A stretch of DNA of 64,000 nt from Citricoccus sp. CH26A (GCF_000224415.1 NZ_AFXQ01000008.1:1-64000), one strand, 5' to 3'; positions 51,638-59,528 are shown, numbered from the stretch's first letter. A program made the numbers and translations. The notes: generated by a model not told the origin, from the sequence alone.

Positions 51638-52952
51638 CGCCGCTCCCCCGGGTCCACCCGCCAACCGCGGTACGGCGGGGGAACGCGGCCGGCGCCGCGG
51701 CGGGGACCGGGGCCTGGGTCCTCACCGGCTCCGTCCGGGCCTCCAGCGCCGTCTCGAGCGCCTCCATCTGCTCATCGCGCTCGGCGTCGCCGAGGCCGGC
51801 CACGGTGAGGACGGCGTCGAGGTTGCGGATGAAGACCACCAGCCAGGCGTAGACGATCCCGGCCATCGCCAGCTCGAACCCGGTGAGGTTGTAGTAGCGC
51901 AACGGGAACCACAGCAGGGTGGCGACCACCCCCAGGGCGACCATCAGGTAACTGGCCACGTACACCGCGGCCGGGAAGCCGGGCAGCCACCACTGGATGG
52001 AGGCCAGCATGAGCAGGAACGCCGCCCCGAGGACGCGGATGAACGTGGAGTGGACGGGGTCGGAGAGGTTGATCGGCACGATCCCGGCACCCACCATGCA
52101 CAGCCCGATGACCACCAGGCCCCCGCGCAGCACGGTGATCCTGGCCCGCCGCCCGCCCGCCGACTCGCGGGCCCGGGCCCAGGCGTAGAGGTCCTGGGTG
52201 ATGAAGGAGGCCAGCGTGGTCAACACCAGCCCGGAGACGGTCAGGGTGGTGTTGAAGGTCCAGAAGGACAGGATCCCGGCCTGCCCGGTGCCCAGTTCGG
52301 AGAAGAACGCGTGCCACCAGAACGGGTTCTCGGCCAGCAGCATGGACACGATCATCCCGGACGCCATGAACACCGCCAGCAGCGAGGACAGCGAGCGGGT
52401 GGAGATCCGGGCCGCGGAGTTGAACCCCAGGTACCCGGCCACCGCACTGATGATCGTCATCATCACCGTGGCCGCCACCCGGTCCACGGTCAGCCCCGTG
52501 AACGCCTCCTGGAAGAGGCGGAACAGGGCCAGGCAGGCCATGACGGCGATCGCGGCATGGACCACCAGCAGCCCGACCGCGTCGGCCACGAACCAGCCCC
52601 AGCGTCGGCGGGTCATCCACTGATGGGTGGTCCGGGTGGACCGAGCGAGCCCCACCAGGCAGGCCACACCGGCGCAGGCGCCGGCCGTGATGGCGGCGAT
52701 CATGCCGACGGACCCGTCCCCGGACAGTGGCCGCCGGTCCTGGAACAGCAGCAGCCCGACGGCGGCTCCCACCGCCGCGGAGGCGATGGCCACCCAGATG
52801 GCCAGCGACTCCCGCACCACCGGGTTCGTCACCCGGCGGGCGGCAGGGTGTCGCTCCGCCGCCGGCTCGTGGTGGTTCGGGGGGCCGCCCGGGCCGGCGG
52901 TGGCGGGTGCAGGGTGTGGGCTCACGTCCGTCACGGTGGCCGATTGTGGCAC
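51456..52952 (-). CDS. Polytopic membrane protein of unknown function
   Basis: This 498-residue frame has ten clear hydrophobic segments between about residues 47 and 385 (for example AIWVAIASAAVGAAVGLLLF, FWTFNTTLTVSGLVLTTLAS, IRVLGAAFLLMLASIQWWLP). I do not recognise a family with confidence; a distant DUF998-like protein is possible. A soluble helix (GDAERDEQMEALETALEAR) follows the last segment. The final 70 residues are Arg/Gly/Pro-rich and lie over the start of the MpaB-like gene in another frame, so the true end may be nearer 51660, with the stop lost or shifted. Start is GTG 52952 without a good ribosome-binding site; GTG 52934 is also possible. Confidence 0.65.
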   Translation of the reverse strand: MPQSATVTDVSPHPAPATAGPGGPPNHHEPAAERHPAARRVTNPVVRESLAIWVAIASAAVGAAVGLLLFQDRRPLSGDGSVGMIAAITAGACAGVACLVGLARSTRTTHQWMTRRRWGWFVADAVGLLVVHAAIAVMACLALFRLFQEAFTGLTVDRVAATVMMTIISAVAGYLGFNSAARISTRSLSSLLAVFMASGMIVSMLLAENPFWWHAFFSELGTGQAGILSFWTFNTTLTVSGLVLTTLASFITQDLYAWARARESAGGRRARITVLRGGLVVIGLCMVGAGIVPINLSDPVHSTFIRVLGAAFLLMLASIQWWLPGFPAAVYVASYLMVALGVVATLLWFPLRYYNLTGFELAMAGIVYAWLVVFIRNLDAVLTVAGLGDAERDEQMEALETALEARTEPVRTQAPVPAAAPAAFPRRTAVGGWTRGSGGDRTGGPRRSRPARAPGRAADHDRPGPGGHRAGRRRGGDPPPGRTQARRGRRRPALGLRR

Positions 52953-53012
52953 GACCGGGTGAACCGTCGTCCACCGGGACCCGCCACCGGCCGTCCGATC
53001 GGGGGAAGAGTG

Positions 53013-53040
53013 TTGCGTTCCTCACAGGATGTCTTATAGT
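53013..53040 (+). promoter_or_regulatory. Promoter of the three-helix-bundle gene cluster
   Basis: TTGCGT (53013-53018), 16 nt, then TATAGT (53035-53040). The -10 is close to consensus and unusually AT-rich for this DNA. It predicts a start near 53047 and an 80-nt leader before the first gene. Confidence 0.6.
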
Positions 53041-53126
53041 GATTCATGTTCTGTTCACCTGGCGTTCACTTTGAACGGGGTGACGGAGGGCGACGAGGTC
53101 GTCGCCGAGAGAAGCAAGGAGATGCC

Positions 53127-53531
53127 ATGACCACCCACGTCATGACCGATGACCGGCCGAGCGGCCGTCATCTCACCACCGCCGTTGCCGCGCGCAACGG
53201 GATGGCCGGCGGACTTCCCACCGGTGCCAACGACATCGTCCACGCCCGCGTGCTGGACCGGGCGGTACAGCGCCTGAACGTCACGTACGGGAGTGACCTG
53301 GAGGCCGGCCTCATCCGCCGGACCGTCCAGAAGGCCTACCGGGAACTCGAGGCGTCCGCCCGGCTGAGGACGTTCCTTCCCGTCACCGCAGCCCATCTCG
53401 CCGAGAACCGCCTGCGCGAGCTGGCCAGGGCGGCCCGGGACGGGCGTGCCGGCGCCGCCCGTCCGCTGTCCACGACCACCGAGGCCGGCCCCGCGGGCAC
53501 CACGCGACCCCGGGAGCGGGCCGCCGCCTGA
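53127..53531 (+). CDS. Stand-alone three-helix-bundle domain protein
   Basis: This 134-residue protein has a core at about residues 35-98 (HARVLDRAVQRLNVTYGSDL, LIRRTVQKAYRELEAS, FLPVTAAHLAENRLRELAR) matching, helix by helix, the N-terminal domain of the next two genes. The same domain precedes some actinobacterial ArsC-type arsenate reductases, where it mediates dimer formation. Here it is not followed by a phosphatase domain; the tail is Ala/Thr/Arg-rich and disordered. Start ATG 53127 follows AAGGAGATGCC. It could heterodimerise with the two larger paralogues downstream (inference). Confidence 0.75.
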   Translation: MTTHVMTDDRPSGRHLTTAVAARNGMAGGLPTGANDIVHARVLDRAVQRLNVTYGSDLEAGLIRRTVQKAYRELEASARLRTFLPVTAAHLAENRLRELARAARDGRAGAARPLSTTTEAGPAGTTRPRERAAA

Positions 53532-53595
53532 CCCATCCGAGGCCCCGGTGGGCGCGGGCGTTCCCGCCCGGGGCGTCAGCACGGGAGTGATGACC

Positions 53596-54315
53596 ATGCA
53601 CCAGGATCCAGACACCCAGGTCCTGGCCGGACGGACCGGCCAGGACCACCGCGAGCGCGACCAGCAGGTGCTGGCCCGCCTGGCGGCGCACCTCTACGAG
53701 CGGTATGCCCCGGCCGTGGACCGGGCCACGGTGGACCGCCTGGTGGCGGAGACCTATGCGGAATTCGACCGTCGGGCGACCGTCAAGTCCTTCCTCGCCA
53801 CCACCGCCGGACGGTTCGCGGAGAGCAGGATCCGCGCGCTGGCCGTGGCCCGCGGAGCCATCGAGTCGCCGTTGCCGCGAGTGCTCTTCATCGACGACGC
53901 CAACGCCGGCCGCTCACAGATGGCCGCGTCCCTGACGCTCAAGCACTCGGACGGCCGGATCACCGCCCGCTCGGCGGGGCTGGAGCCTGCCGGCTCCATC
54001 TACGAGGACGCCCTGACCGCGATGGACGAGGTCGGCATCCCGTTGCACTACGCCTTCCCGAAGCCGTTGACGGCCGACGTCCTCGAGGCGGCCCAGGTGG
54101 TCATCACCTTCGACTGCGCGGACCGGGTCGACCGGCTGGAGGGGAAGGACTATCGCGACTGGGGCATCCCCAACCTCGTCGGCCGCCCCCTGGAGGACGT
54201 GCGCCGGGCCCTCGCGGAGATCGAGTCCCGCGTCCTGGATCTGGTCCGGGAACTCGGGCCCGATTCCCGGCAGGCCGCGTCCGGGCCGGCGCCGTCAGCA
54301 CCCACCACGACCTGA
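53596..54315 (+). CDS. Three-helix-bundle plus ArsC/LMW-phosphatase domain lacking the catalytic Cys (copy 1)
   Basis: In this 239-residue protein, residues 15-85 are the three-helix bundle (VLARLAAHLYERYAPAVDRA, VKSFLATTAGRFAESRIRAL). Residues 95-225 are a low-molecular-weight phosphatase/ArsC-like domain. The P-loop reads FIDDANAGRSQMAASL: Asp100 stands where the nucleophilic Cys of the CX5R motif should be, while Asn103, Arg106 and Ser107 are kept. The rest of the fold is intact (ARSAGLEPAG, FPKPLTADVLEAAQVVITF, CADRVDRLEGKDYRDWGIPN). It cannot work by cysteine chemistry, so an oxyanion-binding or regulatory role is more likely than arsenate reduction. Start ATG 53596 with GGGAG 8 nt upstream. 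About 64 nt after the stand-alone bundle gene. Confidence 0.85.
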   Translation: MHQDPDTQVLAGRTGQDHRERDQQVLARLAAHLYERYAPAVDRATVDRLVAETYAEFDRRATVKSFLATTAGRFAESRIRALAVARGAIESPLPRVLFIDDANAGRSQMAASLTLKHSDGRITARSAGLEPAGSIYEDALTAMDEVGIPLHYAFPKPLTADVLEAAQVVITFDCADRVDRLEGKDYRDWGIPNLVGRPLEDVRRALAEIESRVLDLVRELGPDSRQAASGPAPSAPTTT

Positions 54316-54360
54316 AGGCTGACACCCCTGCCGGGGGTCCAGCGACCACCCCCGCCTCCA

Positions 54361-54379
54361 CCCGGTGTGGGACACCGGG
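54361..54379 (+). terminator. Hairpin after phosphatase-like copy 1
   Basis: CCCGGTGT (54361-54368) and ACACCGGG (54372-54379) make a perfect 8-bp stem with a 3-nt loop in the 203-nt spacer before copy 2. Confidence 0.55.
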
Positions 54380-54518
54380 CGGGCCCGGACGGGGTCTTGA
54401 CCGGCCCCCTCCCGCTGGCCAGCATGGTGCCCGGCGGCCCCGGACAGGGCCGTCCGGTCCCGGGCCCCGTCCGTGGCCGTCATCGGCCCTGCACGGGCCC
54501 GCCACCGTTGGAGTGATG

Positions 54519-55199
54519 ATGGACCGGAACACCACGCCCCAGGACACCGCCCACGACGACAGCCATGCCTCTCGCGCCCTCGACCGCAACGTCCTGGCGC
54601 GCACCGCCGCCCACCTCTACGAGCGGTACGCCCATGTGGTGGACCGGGAGACGGTGGAGCGGGTGCTCCAGGAGTCCTACGAGGAGCTGGAACGCACCGC
54701 CGCCGTGAAGACCTACCTGACCGCCTCGGCCGGCAATTTCGCGGACAGCAGGCTGCGTTCCCTGGCCATCGCCCGGGGTGCCATCGAGGCGAGGAACCCG
54801 CGCGTGCTGTTCGTGGACGACGCGAACGCCGGCCGGTCCCAGATGGCGGCCTCGCTGGTCCTCCAGCACACCGAGGGCAGGATCACCGCCCGCTCCGCCG
54901 GTCTGGAACCGGCCGGGGCGATCTACGACGCCGCCGTCGAGGCCATGGCGGAGGTCGGCGTCAACCTGGAGCACGCCTACCCCAAGCCGCTGGCCGACGA
55001 CATCCACCGGGCCGCCCAGCTGGTCGTCACCCTCGCCTGCGCCGACCGCGTCGAGCGGGTCGACGGCGTCGAGTACCGCGACTGGGACATCCCCAGCCTG
55101 GAGGGCAGCGACATCGAGGACGCGCGGCGGGTACGGGATGACATCGACACGCGGGTGCGGGAGCTGATCGCCGAACTGGGCCACGGCGCGGAGTCCTGA
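54519..55199 (+). CDS. Three-helix-bundle plus ArsC/LMW-phosphatase domain lacking the catalytic Cys (copy 2)
   Basis: This 226-residue paralogue of the preceding gene has the same order: three-helix bundle (VLARTAAHLYERYAHVVDRE, VKTYLTASAGNFADSRLRSL), then the LMW-phosphatase/ArsC-like domain. Its P-loop is FVDDANAGRSQMAASL, again with Asp at residue 100 in place of Cys. ARSAGLEPAG, YPKPLADDIHRAAQLVVTL and CADRVERVDGVEYRDWDIPS are aligned with copy 1. The identical substitution in both copies, with the rest of the loop held constant, argues for selection and against decay. Start ATG 54519 with TTGGAG; ATG 54516 is an alternative. It lies 37 nt before a metal-export gene of the same strand. 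Confidence 0.85.
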   Translation: MDRNTTPQDTAHDDSHASRALDRNVLARTAAHLYERYAHVVDRETVERVLQESYEELERTAAVKTYLTASAGNFADSRLRSLAIARGAIEARNPRVLFVDDANAGRSQMAASLVLQHTEGRITARSAGLEPAGAIYDAAVEAMAEVGVNLEHAYPKPLADDIHRAAQLVVTLACADRVERVDGVEYRDWDIPSLEGSDIEDARRVRDDIDTRVRELIAELGHGAES

Positions 55200-55236
55200 G
55201 GCGGGGCCCCGGGGGGCCTGGGCCTATGATCGCCGC

Positions 55237-56163
55237 ATGACGGTTGACCGAGTCGCCCCCGGCCATCGGCACGGTACCACCGCGGCACGCGGGCGACTCG
55301 CGACCGCCTTCGGCATCACCTCCGCGATCCTCGTCGTCGAGGTGGTCGGCGCGGTGCTGACCGACAGCCTGGCCCTGCTGGTCGACGCCGGGCACATGCT
55401 CACGGACGCCGGCGGCCTGCTCGTGGCGCTGGTCGCGGCCCAGCTGGTGCTCAGGCCGCCCTCACGCCGCCGCACCTGGGGCCTGCTCCGGCTGGAGGTG
55501 CTGGCCGCCGGCGCCCAGGCCACCATCCTGCTCCTGGTGGGAGCGTTCGCCCTGGTCAACGGCGCGTTCCGGCTGGCGGACCCGCCCGAGATCCACGCCG
55601 AGGGCCTGTTGCTCTTCGGCGCGCTGGGACTGCTGGGGAACGTCGCCTCCCTGGCGGTCCTCGCCGGCGGCAGGAAACACTCCCTGAACCTGCGGGCGGC
55701 GTTCCTGGAGGTGGTCAACGACGCCCTGGGCTCGGTGGCGGTCATCGTGAGCGCGGTCGTGGTGGCCACCACCGGCTGGATGCGCGCCGACGCCGTGGCC
55801 GGCATGCTCATCAGCCTGCTCATCATCCCCCGGGCGGTGGTGATCATGCGCGAGGCCGGCAGCGTGCTGCTGGAGTCGGTGCCCGCCGAGCTGGACCTGA
55901 CGGACATCCGGCGGCACCTGCTCAGCATGCCCCACGTCCTGGAGGTCCACGACCTGCACGTGTCCCGGATCGACACGGGCACGCCCGTCCTGACCGCCCA
56001 CGTGGTGGTGGAGCGCGGCTGCTTCGACGACGGCCATGCCACCCAGATCCTGCAGGACCTGCAGGACTGCGTCACGGAGCACTTCCCCCTGCCCGTGGAG
56101 CACAGCACCTTCCAGCTGGAACCGCCCGGGCACCGGGAGGGGGAGGGCCACGTCCACTCGTGA
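55237..56163 (+). CDS. CDF-family cation efflux protein (CzcD-like)
   Basis: This 308-residue cation diffusion facilitator has six helices and a C-terminal metal-binding cytosolic domain; it expels Zn2+ or related divalent metals against protons. Helix II carries DAGHMLTD (Asp50, His53, Asp57). In helix V the usual HxxxD is ExxxD (Glu158, Asp162 in FLEVVNDALGS), a change in a metal ligand that may widen or shift specificity. The cytosolic domain (HVLEVHDLHVSRIDTGTPVL...HSTFQLEPPGH) is complete and the tail is His-rich. Start ATG 55237. A hairpin separates it from the copper operon. Confidence 0.92.
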   Translation: MTVDRVAPGHRHGTTAARGRLATAFGITSAILVVEVVGAVLTDSLALLVDAGHMLTDAGGLLVALVAAQLVLRPPSRRRTWGLLRLEVLAAGAQATILLLVGAFALVNGAFRLADPPEIHAEGLLLFGALGLLGNVASLAVLAGGRKHSLNLRAAFLEVVNDALGSVAVIVSAVVVATTGWMRADAVAGMLISLLIIPRAVVIMREAGSVLLESVPAELDLTDIRRHLLSMPHVLEVHDLHVSRIDTGTPVLTAHVVVERGCFDDGHATQILQDLQDCVTEHFPLPVEHSTFQLEPPGHREGEGHVHS

Positions 56164-56167
56164 GCGC

Positions 56168-56200
56168 CCCGGCGGCCCCGGGGGGCGCGCCCCCGCCGGG
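56168..56200 (+). terminator. Terminator after the CDF gene
   Basis: CCCGGCGG (56168-56175) pairs with CCGCCGGG (56193-56200) around an inner GC-rich helix, isolating the CDF gene from the csoR promoter. Confidence 0.6.
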
Positions 56201-56210
56201 ACCCCCGGGC

Positions 56211-56257
56211 ATACACCCCCTAGGGGTACTTGCCCCGATACCCCTAGGGGGTATATG
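56211..56257 (+). promoter_or_regulatory. Twin CsoR operators and promoter of csoR-copZ-copA
   Basis: ATACACCCCCTAGGGGTAC (56211-56229) and ATACCCCTAGGGGGTAT (56238-56254) are both of the GTATACCCCnnnGGGGTAT-like CsoR operator type. A promoter TTGCCC (56230-56235), 16 nt, TATATG (56252-56257) has the second operator in its spacer. Transcription would start within about 3 nt of the csoR ATG, so the mRNA is probably leaderless. Confidence 0.85.
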
Positions 56258-56265
56258 GTCGGGGC

Positions 56266-56649
56266 ATGAGCAGCGAAGCGAACCTCACTGCCGGCCCCGT
56301 CGTCCCCACGGCGGGCCGGGACGTCCGGCCGGCCGACGAGGCCGACGGCACCCCGGGCCACGGATACAGCCCGCGCAAGGACGAGTACCTGAAGCGCCTG
56401 CGCCGGGTCGAGGGACAGGTCCGCGGCATCAGCCGCATGGTGGACGAGGACCAGTACTGCATCGACGTGCTGACCCAGGTGGCCGCCGCGACCAAGGCCC
56501 TGCACGCCGTGAGCCTGGGCCTGCTGGAAGACCATCTCGGGCACTGCGTCGCCGAGGCGGCGCGCCAGTCCCGGGACACCGGGGACGACACCCTCGTGCA
56601 GGAGAAGATCGCCGAGGCCACCGCGGCGATCGCCCGGCTCGTCCGCTGA
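56266..56649 (+). CDS. csoR: Copper-sensing repressor CsoR
   Basis: This 127-residue all-helical repressor releases its operator when Cu(I) binds. The sensing triad is complete: Cys65, His90 and Cys94 (YCIDVLTQ...EDHLGHC) with the classic 25- and 4-residue spacing. RRVEGQVRGISRMV is the family entry helix. A disordered N-terminus of about 35 residues precedes it. ATG 56266 has no Shine-Dalgarno and follows the predicted transcription start directly. First gene of csoR-copZ-copA and autoregulated through the twin operators. Confidence 0.95.
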   Translation: MSSEANLTAGPVVPTAGRDVRPADEADGTPGHGYSPRKDEYLKRLRRVEGQVRGISRMVDEDQYCIDVLTQVAAATKALHAVSLGLLEDHLGHCVAEAARQSRDTGDDTLVQEKIAEATAAIARLVR

Positions 56650-56687
56650 CCACGACCGACATCATTCCGACCTCCAGGAGGACTCCC

Positions 56688-56924
56688 ATGACCACCACCG
56701 ACATCAAGATCACCGGCATGACCTGCGGCCACTGCGTCCGGGGCGTCACCGAGGAACTTTCCGTGCTGCCCGGGGTGACGGGCGTCGAGGTGGACCTGGT
56801 GGCCGGGGGTACCTCCGTGGCGACCGTGACCAGCGAGGGACGGCCGCCGGCGCCGGAGGACCTGCAGGCCGCCGTCGAGGAGGCCGGGTACGCCGTGGCC
56901 ACCCCCGGTCTGGAGTCGGCCTGA
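56688..56924 (+). CDS. copZ: Copper chaperone CopZ (HMA domain)
   Basis: This is a 78-residue single heavy-metal-associated domain. The copper-binding motif is GMTCGHC near residues 9-15 and the ferredoxin-like pattern continues as PGVTGVEVDLVAGG and LQAAVEEAGYAV. It should carry Cu(I) to CopA or CsoR in the cytosol. Start ATG 56688 follows AGGAGGA. It ends 1 nt before the copA start. Confidence 0.95.
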   Translation: MTTTDIKITGMTCGHCVRGVTEELSVLPGVTGVEVDLVAGGTSVATVTSEGRPPAPEDLQAAVEEAGYAVATPGLESA

Positions 56925-56925
56925 G

Positions 56926-59415
56926 ATGAGCGCTGACCACGCCGCGACCGCCCCGGACCGGGCCACCGGGACCCGCAGGGTGGACCTGGACATCAGCGGG
57001 ATGTCCTGTGCCTCCTGCGTCCAGCGCGTCGAACGGAAGCTGGGCAAGCTGGAGGGCGTGAGCGCCTCGGTCAACCTCCCCCTGGAGACGGCCGCCGTCA
57101 CCGCGCCGGCCTCCGTCACCGACGCGGAGCTCGTCGCCGCCGTGGACCGCGCCGGGTACTCGGCTACCGTCCGCCGTCCCGCCGGCGTCCGGGGCGACCG
57201 TCCGGCGGAGCACGCGGGCGGGGACGTCCGGCGCGAGGACATCCAGCGCGGGGTCGTCCGGCGCGAGGACATCCGGCGCGGGGCCGAGGGGCCCGAGCAG
57301 GGTGAGCGCCCGGATCACGCCGAACACGGGGACCACATGGACCACGGGCCCTCCGGCGAGGCGATCCGGCCCCGGCTGATCGGGGCGGCAGTCCTCACGG
57401 TGCCCCTGTTCCTGATCTCCATGGTCCCCGCCCTGCAGTTCCCGCACTGGGGCTGGGTCGCCCTCGCCCTGGCCACCCCCGTGACCTTCTGGTCCGCCTG
57501 GCCGTTCCACGCCGCCGCGTTCAAGGCCGCCCGCCACGGTTCCTCCACCATGGACACCCTGGTCTCGATCGGCGTGCTCGCCGCCTGGGCCTTCTCCACG
57601 GTCGAACTGCTCCTGGACCCGGGCATGACGGCGCTGGCGGGGACGGAACACGCCGGCATGGCGGGCATGGCCTCCATGGCGGACCACCAGCTCTACTTCG
57701 AGACCGCCGGCGTGGTGACCACCTTCCTGTTGCTGGGCCGCTGGCTCGAGGCCCGGGCCAAGCGCCAGGCGGGCGAGGCCCTGAGGTCCCTGCTGGACCT
57801 GGGCGCCAAGACCGCCACCGTGCTGCGGGACGGCGTGGAGACCACCGTGCCCGCGGCCGCGCTGGTGCCCGGCGACGAGTTCGTGGTGCGTCCGGGCGAG
57901 AAGGTCGCCACGGACGGCTTCGTGGTCAACGGCCACTCCGCCGTGGACACCTCCCTGATCACCGGTGAGTCCGTCCCCGAGGAGGTCGGCCCGCAGGACA
58001 CCGTCACGGGTGCCACCGTCAACACCTCCGGCCGCCTGCTGGTGCGGGCCACCCGCGTGGGCAGCGACACCACCCTGGCCCAGATGGGCCGCCTGGTGTC
58101 CGAGGCCCAGACCGGCAAGGCGCCGATCGCCCGGCTGGCCGACCGCATCTCCGCGGTGTTCGTGCCGATCGTGCTCGTCATCGCCGTGGTGACGTTCCTG
58201 GCGTGGCTGGCCCTGTCCGGTGACCCGCACTCCGCCTTCCGCGCCGCCGTCGCCGTGCTGGTGATCGCCTGCCCCTGCGCCCTCGGTCTGGCCACCCCGG
58301 TGGGGCTGCTGGCCGGCACGGGACGCGCCTCGCAACTGGGCATCCTCATCCGCGGCCCCCAGGTCCTCGAGGACACCCGCACCGTGGACACGATCGTGCT
58401 GGACAAGACCGGCACGGTCACCGAGGGCACCCTCGCCGTCACCGGCGTCACCCCCCTGAACGACTTCGACGCGGACACCGTGCTGCGGCTGGCCGGCGCG
58501 GTGGAGTCGCACTCCGAGCACCCGATCGCCCGGGCCATCATGGACGCCGCCCGCGAGGCCGGCGGCATCCCCAAGGTGACCGGCTTCGCCTCCTCCGCCG
58601 GCGGCGGGGTGCGCGGCCTCGTGCACGACGTCGGCTCACCGGCCGCCCCGGGCACCGTCACCGCCACCGGTGCCACCGGGGGTGACACCGCGCAGCCCGG
58701 CCGTGCGCAGCCGCGCACCGTCGCGGCGGGCCGGTCCGGGTACATCGGCACCCTGCTGGACTCCGGCACGCTCACCGAGGCGGAGACCGCGGCCCTCGAC
58801 GCGGCCGAGGGCGCCGGTGCCACCGCGATCTGGGTGGTCGTCGACGGTCGCGTCGCCGGGATCGTCTCGCTGCAGGACACCCTCAAGGCGTCCTCGGAGC
58901 AGGCCATCGCGGAGCTCACGGAGCTGGGGCTGCGGCCGATCCTGCTGACCGGGGACAACGCGCAGGTCGCCGCCCGGGTGGCGACCGCCGTCGGGATCCC
59001 GGCCCGGGACGTGTTCGCCGGGGTGCGCCCCGAGGACAAGGTCGCCCGGGTGAGGCAGTTGCAGGAGGCCGGCCGGGTGGTCGCCATGGTCGGCGACGGC
59101 GTCAACGACGCCCCCGCCCTGGCGCAGGCCGACCTGGGGATCGCCATGGGGTCCGGCACAGACGTGGCCCGGGAGGCGGCGGACATCACCGTGATGGGCT
59201 CGTCCCTGCACCAGGTGGTGCAGTCGGTCCAGCTCAGCCGCAGGACCCTCGGCATCATCAAGTCGAACCTGTTCTGGGCATTCGCCTACAACACCCTGGG
59301 CATCCCGGTGGCGGCGTTCGGGCTGCTCAACCCGATGGTCGCCGGTGCGGCGATGGCCGCCAGCTCCGTGCTGGTGGTGGCGAACTCGCTGCGGCTCACG
59401 CGCTTCGCCCGGTAG
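56926..59415 (+). CDS. copA: Copper-exporting P1B-type ATPase CopA
   Basis: This 829-residue Cu(I) efflux pump has an N-terminal HMA domain with MSCASC (Cys28, Cys31), actuator TGESVP, helix-6 copper motif CPC (449-451), phosphorylated Asp493 in DKTGTVTEG, the P1B His-Pro motif in HSEHPIA, and the hinge GDGVNDAPAL (Asp724). Between the HMA domain and the first helix is a variable linker with two 10-residue repeats (VRREDIQRGV, VRREDIRRGA) and a His-rich patch HAEHGDHMDH that could bind metal. A Gly/Thr/Ala insert interrupts the nucleotide domain around 58640-58730. Last gene of the CsoR-controlled operon, closed by a repeat-built terminator. Confidence 0.96.
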   Translation: MSADHAATAPDRATGTRRVDLDISGMSCASCVQRVERKLGKLEGVSASVNLPLETAAVTAPASVTDAELVAAVDRAGYSATVRRPAGVRGDRPAEHAGGDVRREDIQRGVVRREDIRRGAEGPEQGERPDHAEHGDHMDHGPSGEAIRPRLIGAAVLTVPLFLISMVPALQFPHWGWVALALATPVTFWSAWPFHAAAFKAARHGSSTMDTLVSIGVLAAWAFSTVELLLDPGMTALAGTEHAGMAGMASMADHQLYFETAGVVTTFLLLGRWLEARAKRQAGEALRSLLDLGAKTATVLRDGVETTVPAAALVPGDEFVVRPGEKVATDGFVVNGHSAVDTSLITGESVPEEVGPQDTVTGATVNTSGRLLVRATRVGSDTTLAQMGRLVSEAQTGKAPIARLADRISAVFVPIVLVIAVVTFLAWLALSGDPHSAFRAAVAVLVIACPCALGLATPVGLLAGTGRASQLGILIRGPQVLEDTRTVDTIVLDKTGTVTEGTLAVTGVTPLNDFDADTVLRLAGAVESHSEHPIARAIMDAAREAGGIPKVTGFASSAGGGVRGLVHDVGSPAAPGTVTATGATGGDTAQPGRAQPRTVAAGRSGYIGTLLDSGTLTEAETAALDAAEGAGATAIWVVVDGRVAGIVSLQDTLKASSEQAIAELTELGLRPILLTGDNAQVAARVATAVGIPARDVFAGVRPEDKVARVRQLQEAGRVVAMVGDGVNDAPALAQADLGIAMGSGTDVAREAADITVMGSSLHQVVQSVQLSRRTLGIIKSNLFWAFAYNTLGIPVAAFGLLNPMVAGAAMAASSVLVVANSLRLTRFAR
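57225..57284 (+). repeat. Two 30-bp in-frame tandem repeats in the CopA linker
   Basis: Unit 1 (57225-57254) and unit 2 (57255-57284) differ at two positions and each adds ten residues (VRREDI-x-RG-x) to the linker before the His-rich patch. The length, a multiple of three, keeps the frame. Confidence 0.8.
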
Positions 59416-59424
59416 GGGCCTGCC

Positions 59425-59520
59425 GCGCCGCGCGGGCGAGGACGACCGGCGCCGCGCGGGCGAGGACGACCGGCGCCGTGCGGGCGGTGACGACCGGTCG
59501 TCTCCTCCCGCACGGCGCTG
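59425..59520. repeat. Three 24-bp tandem repeats merging into a terminator after copA
   Basis: Units 59425-59448 and 59449-59472 are identical; unit 59473-59496 differs at three positions. The third unit is the left arm of a hairpin: GCGCCGTGCGGG (59473-59484) pairs with CCCGCACGGCGC at the right end (to 59520), and GACGAC pairs with GTCGTC inside. The element separates convergent genes. Confidence 0.8.
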
Positions 59521-59528
59521 AGGGGCGG

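Noticed and set aside
53596-55199. Calling the two phosphatase-like genes arsenate reductases
   Set aside because: The essential P-loop Cys is Asp in both copies, and no arsR or arsB/acr3 gene is adjacent.
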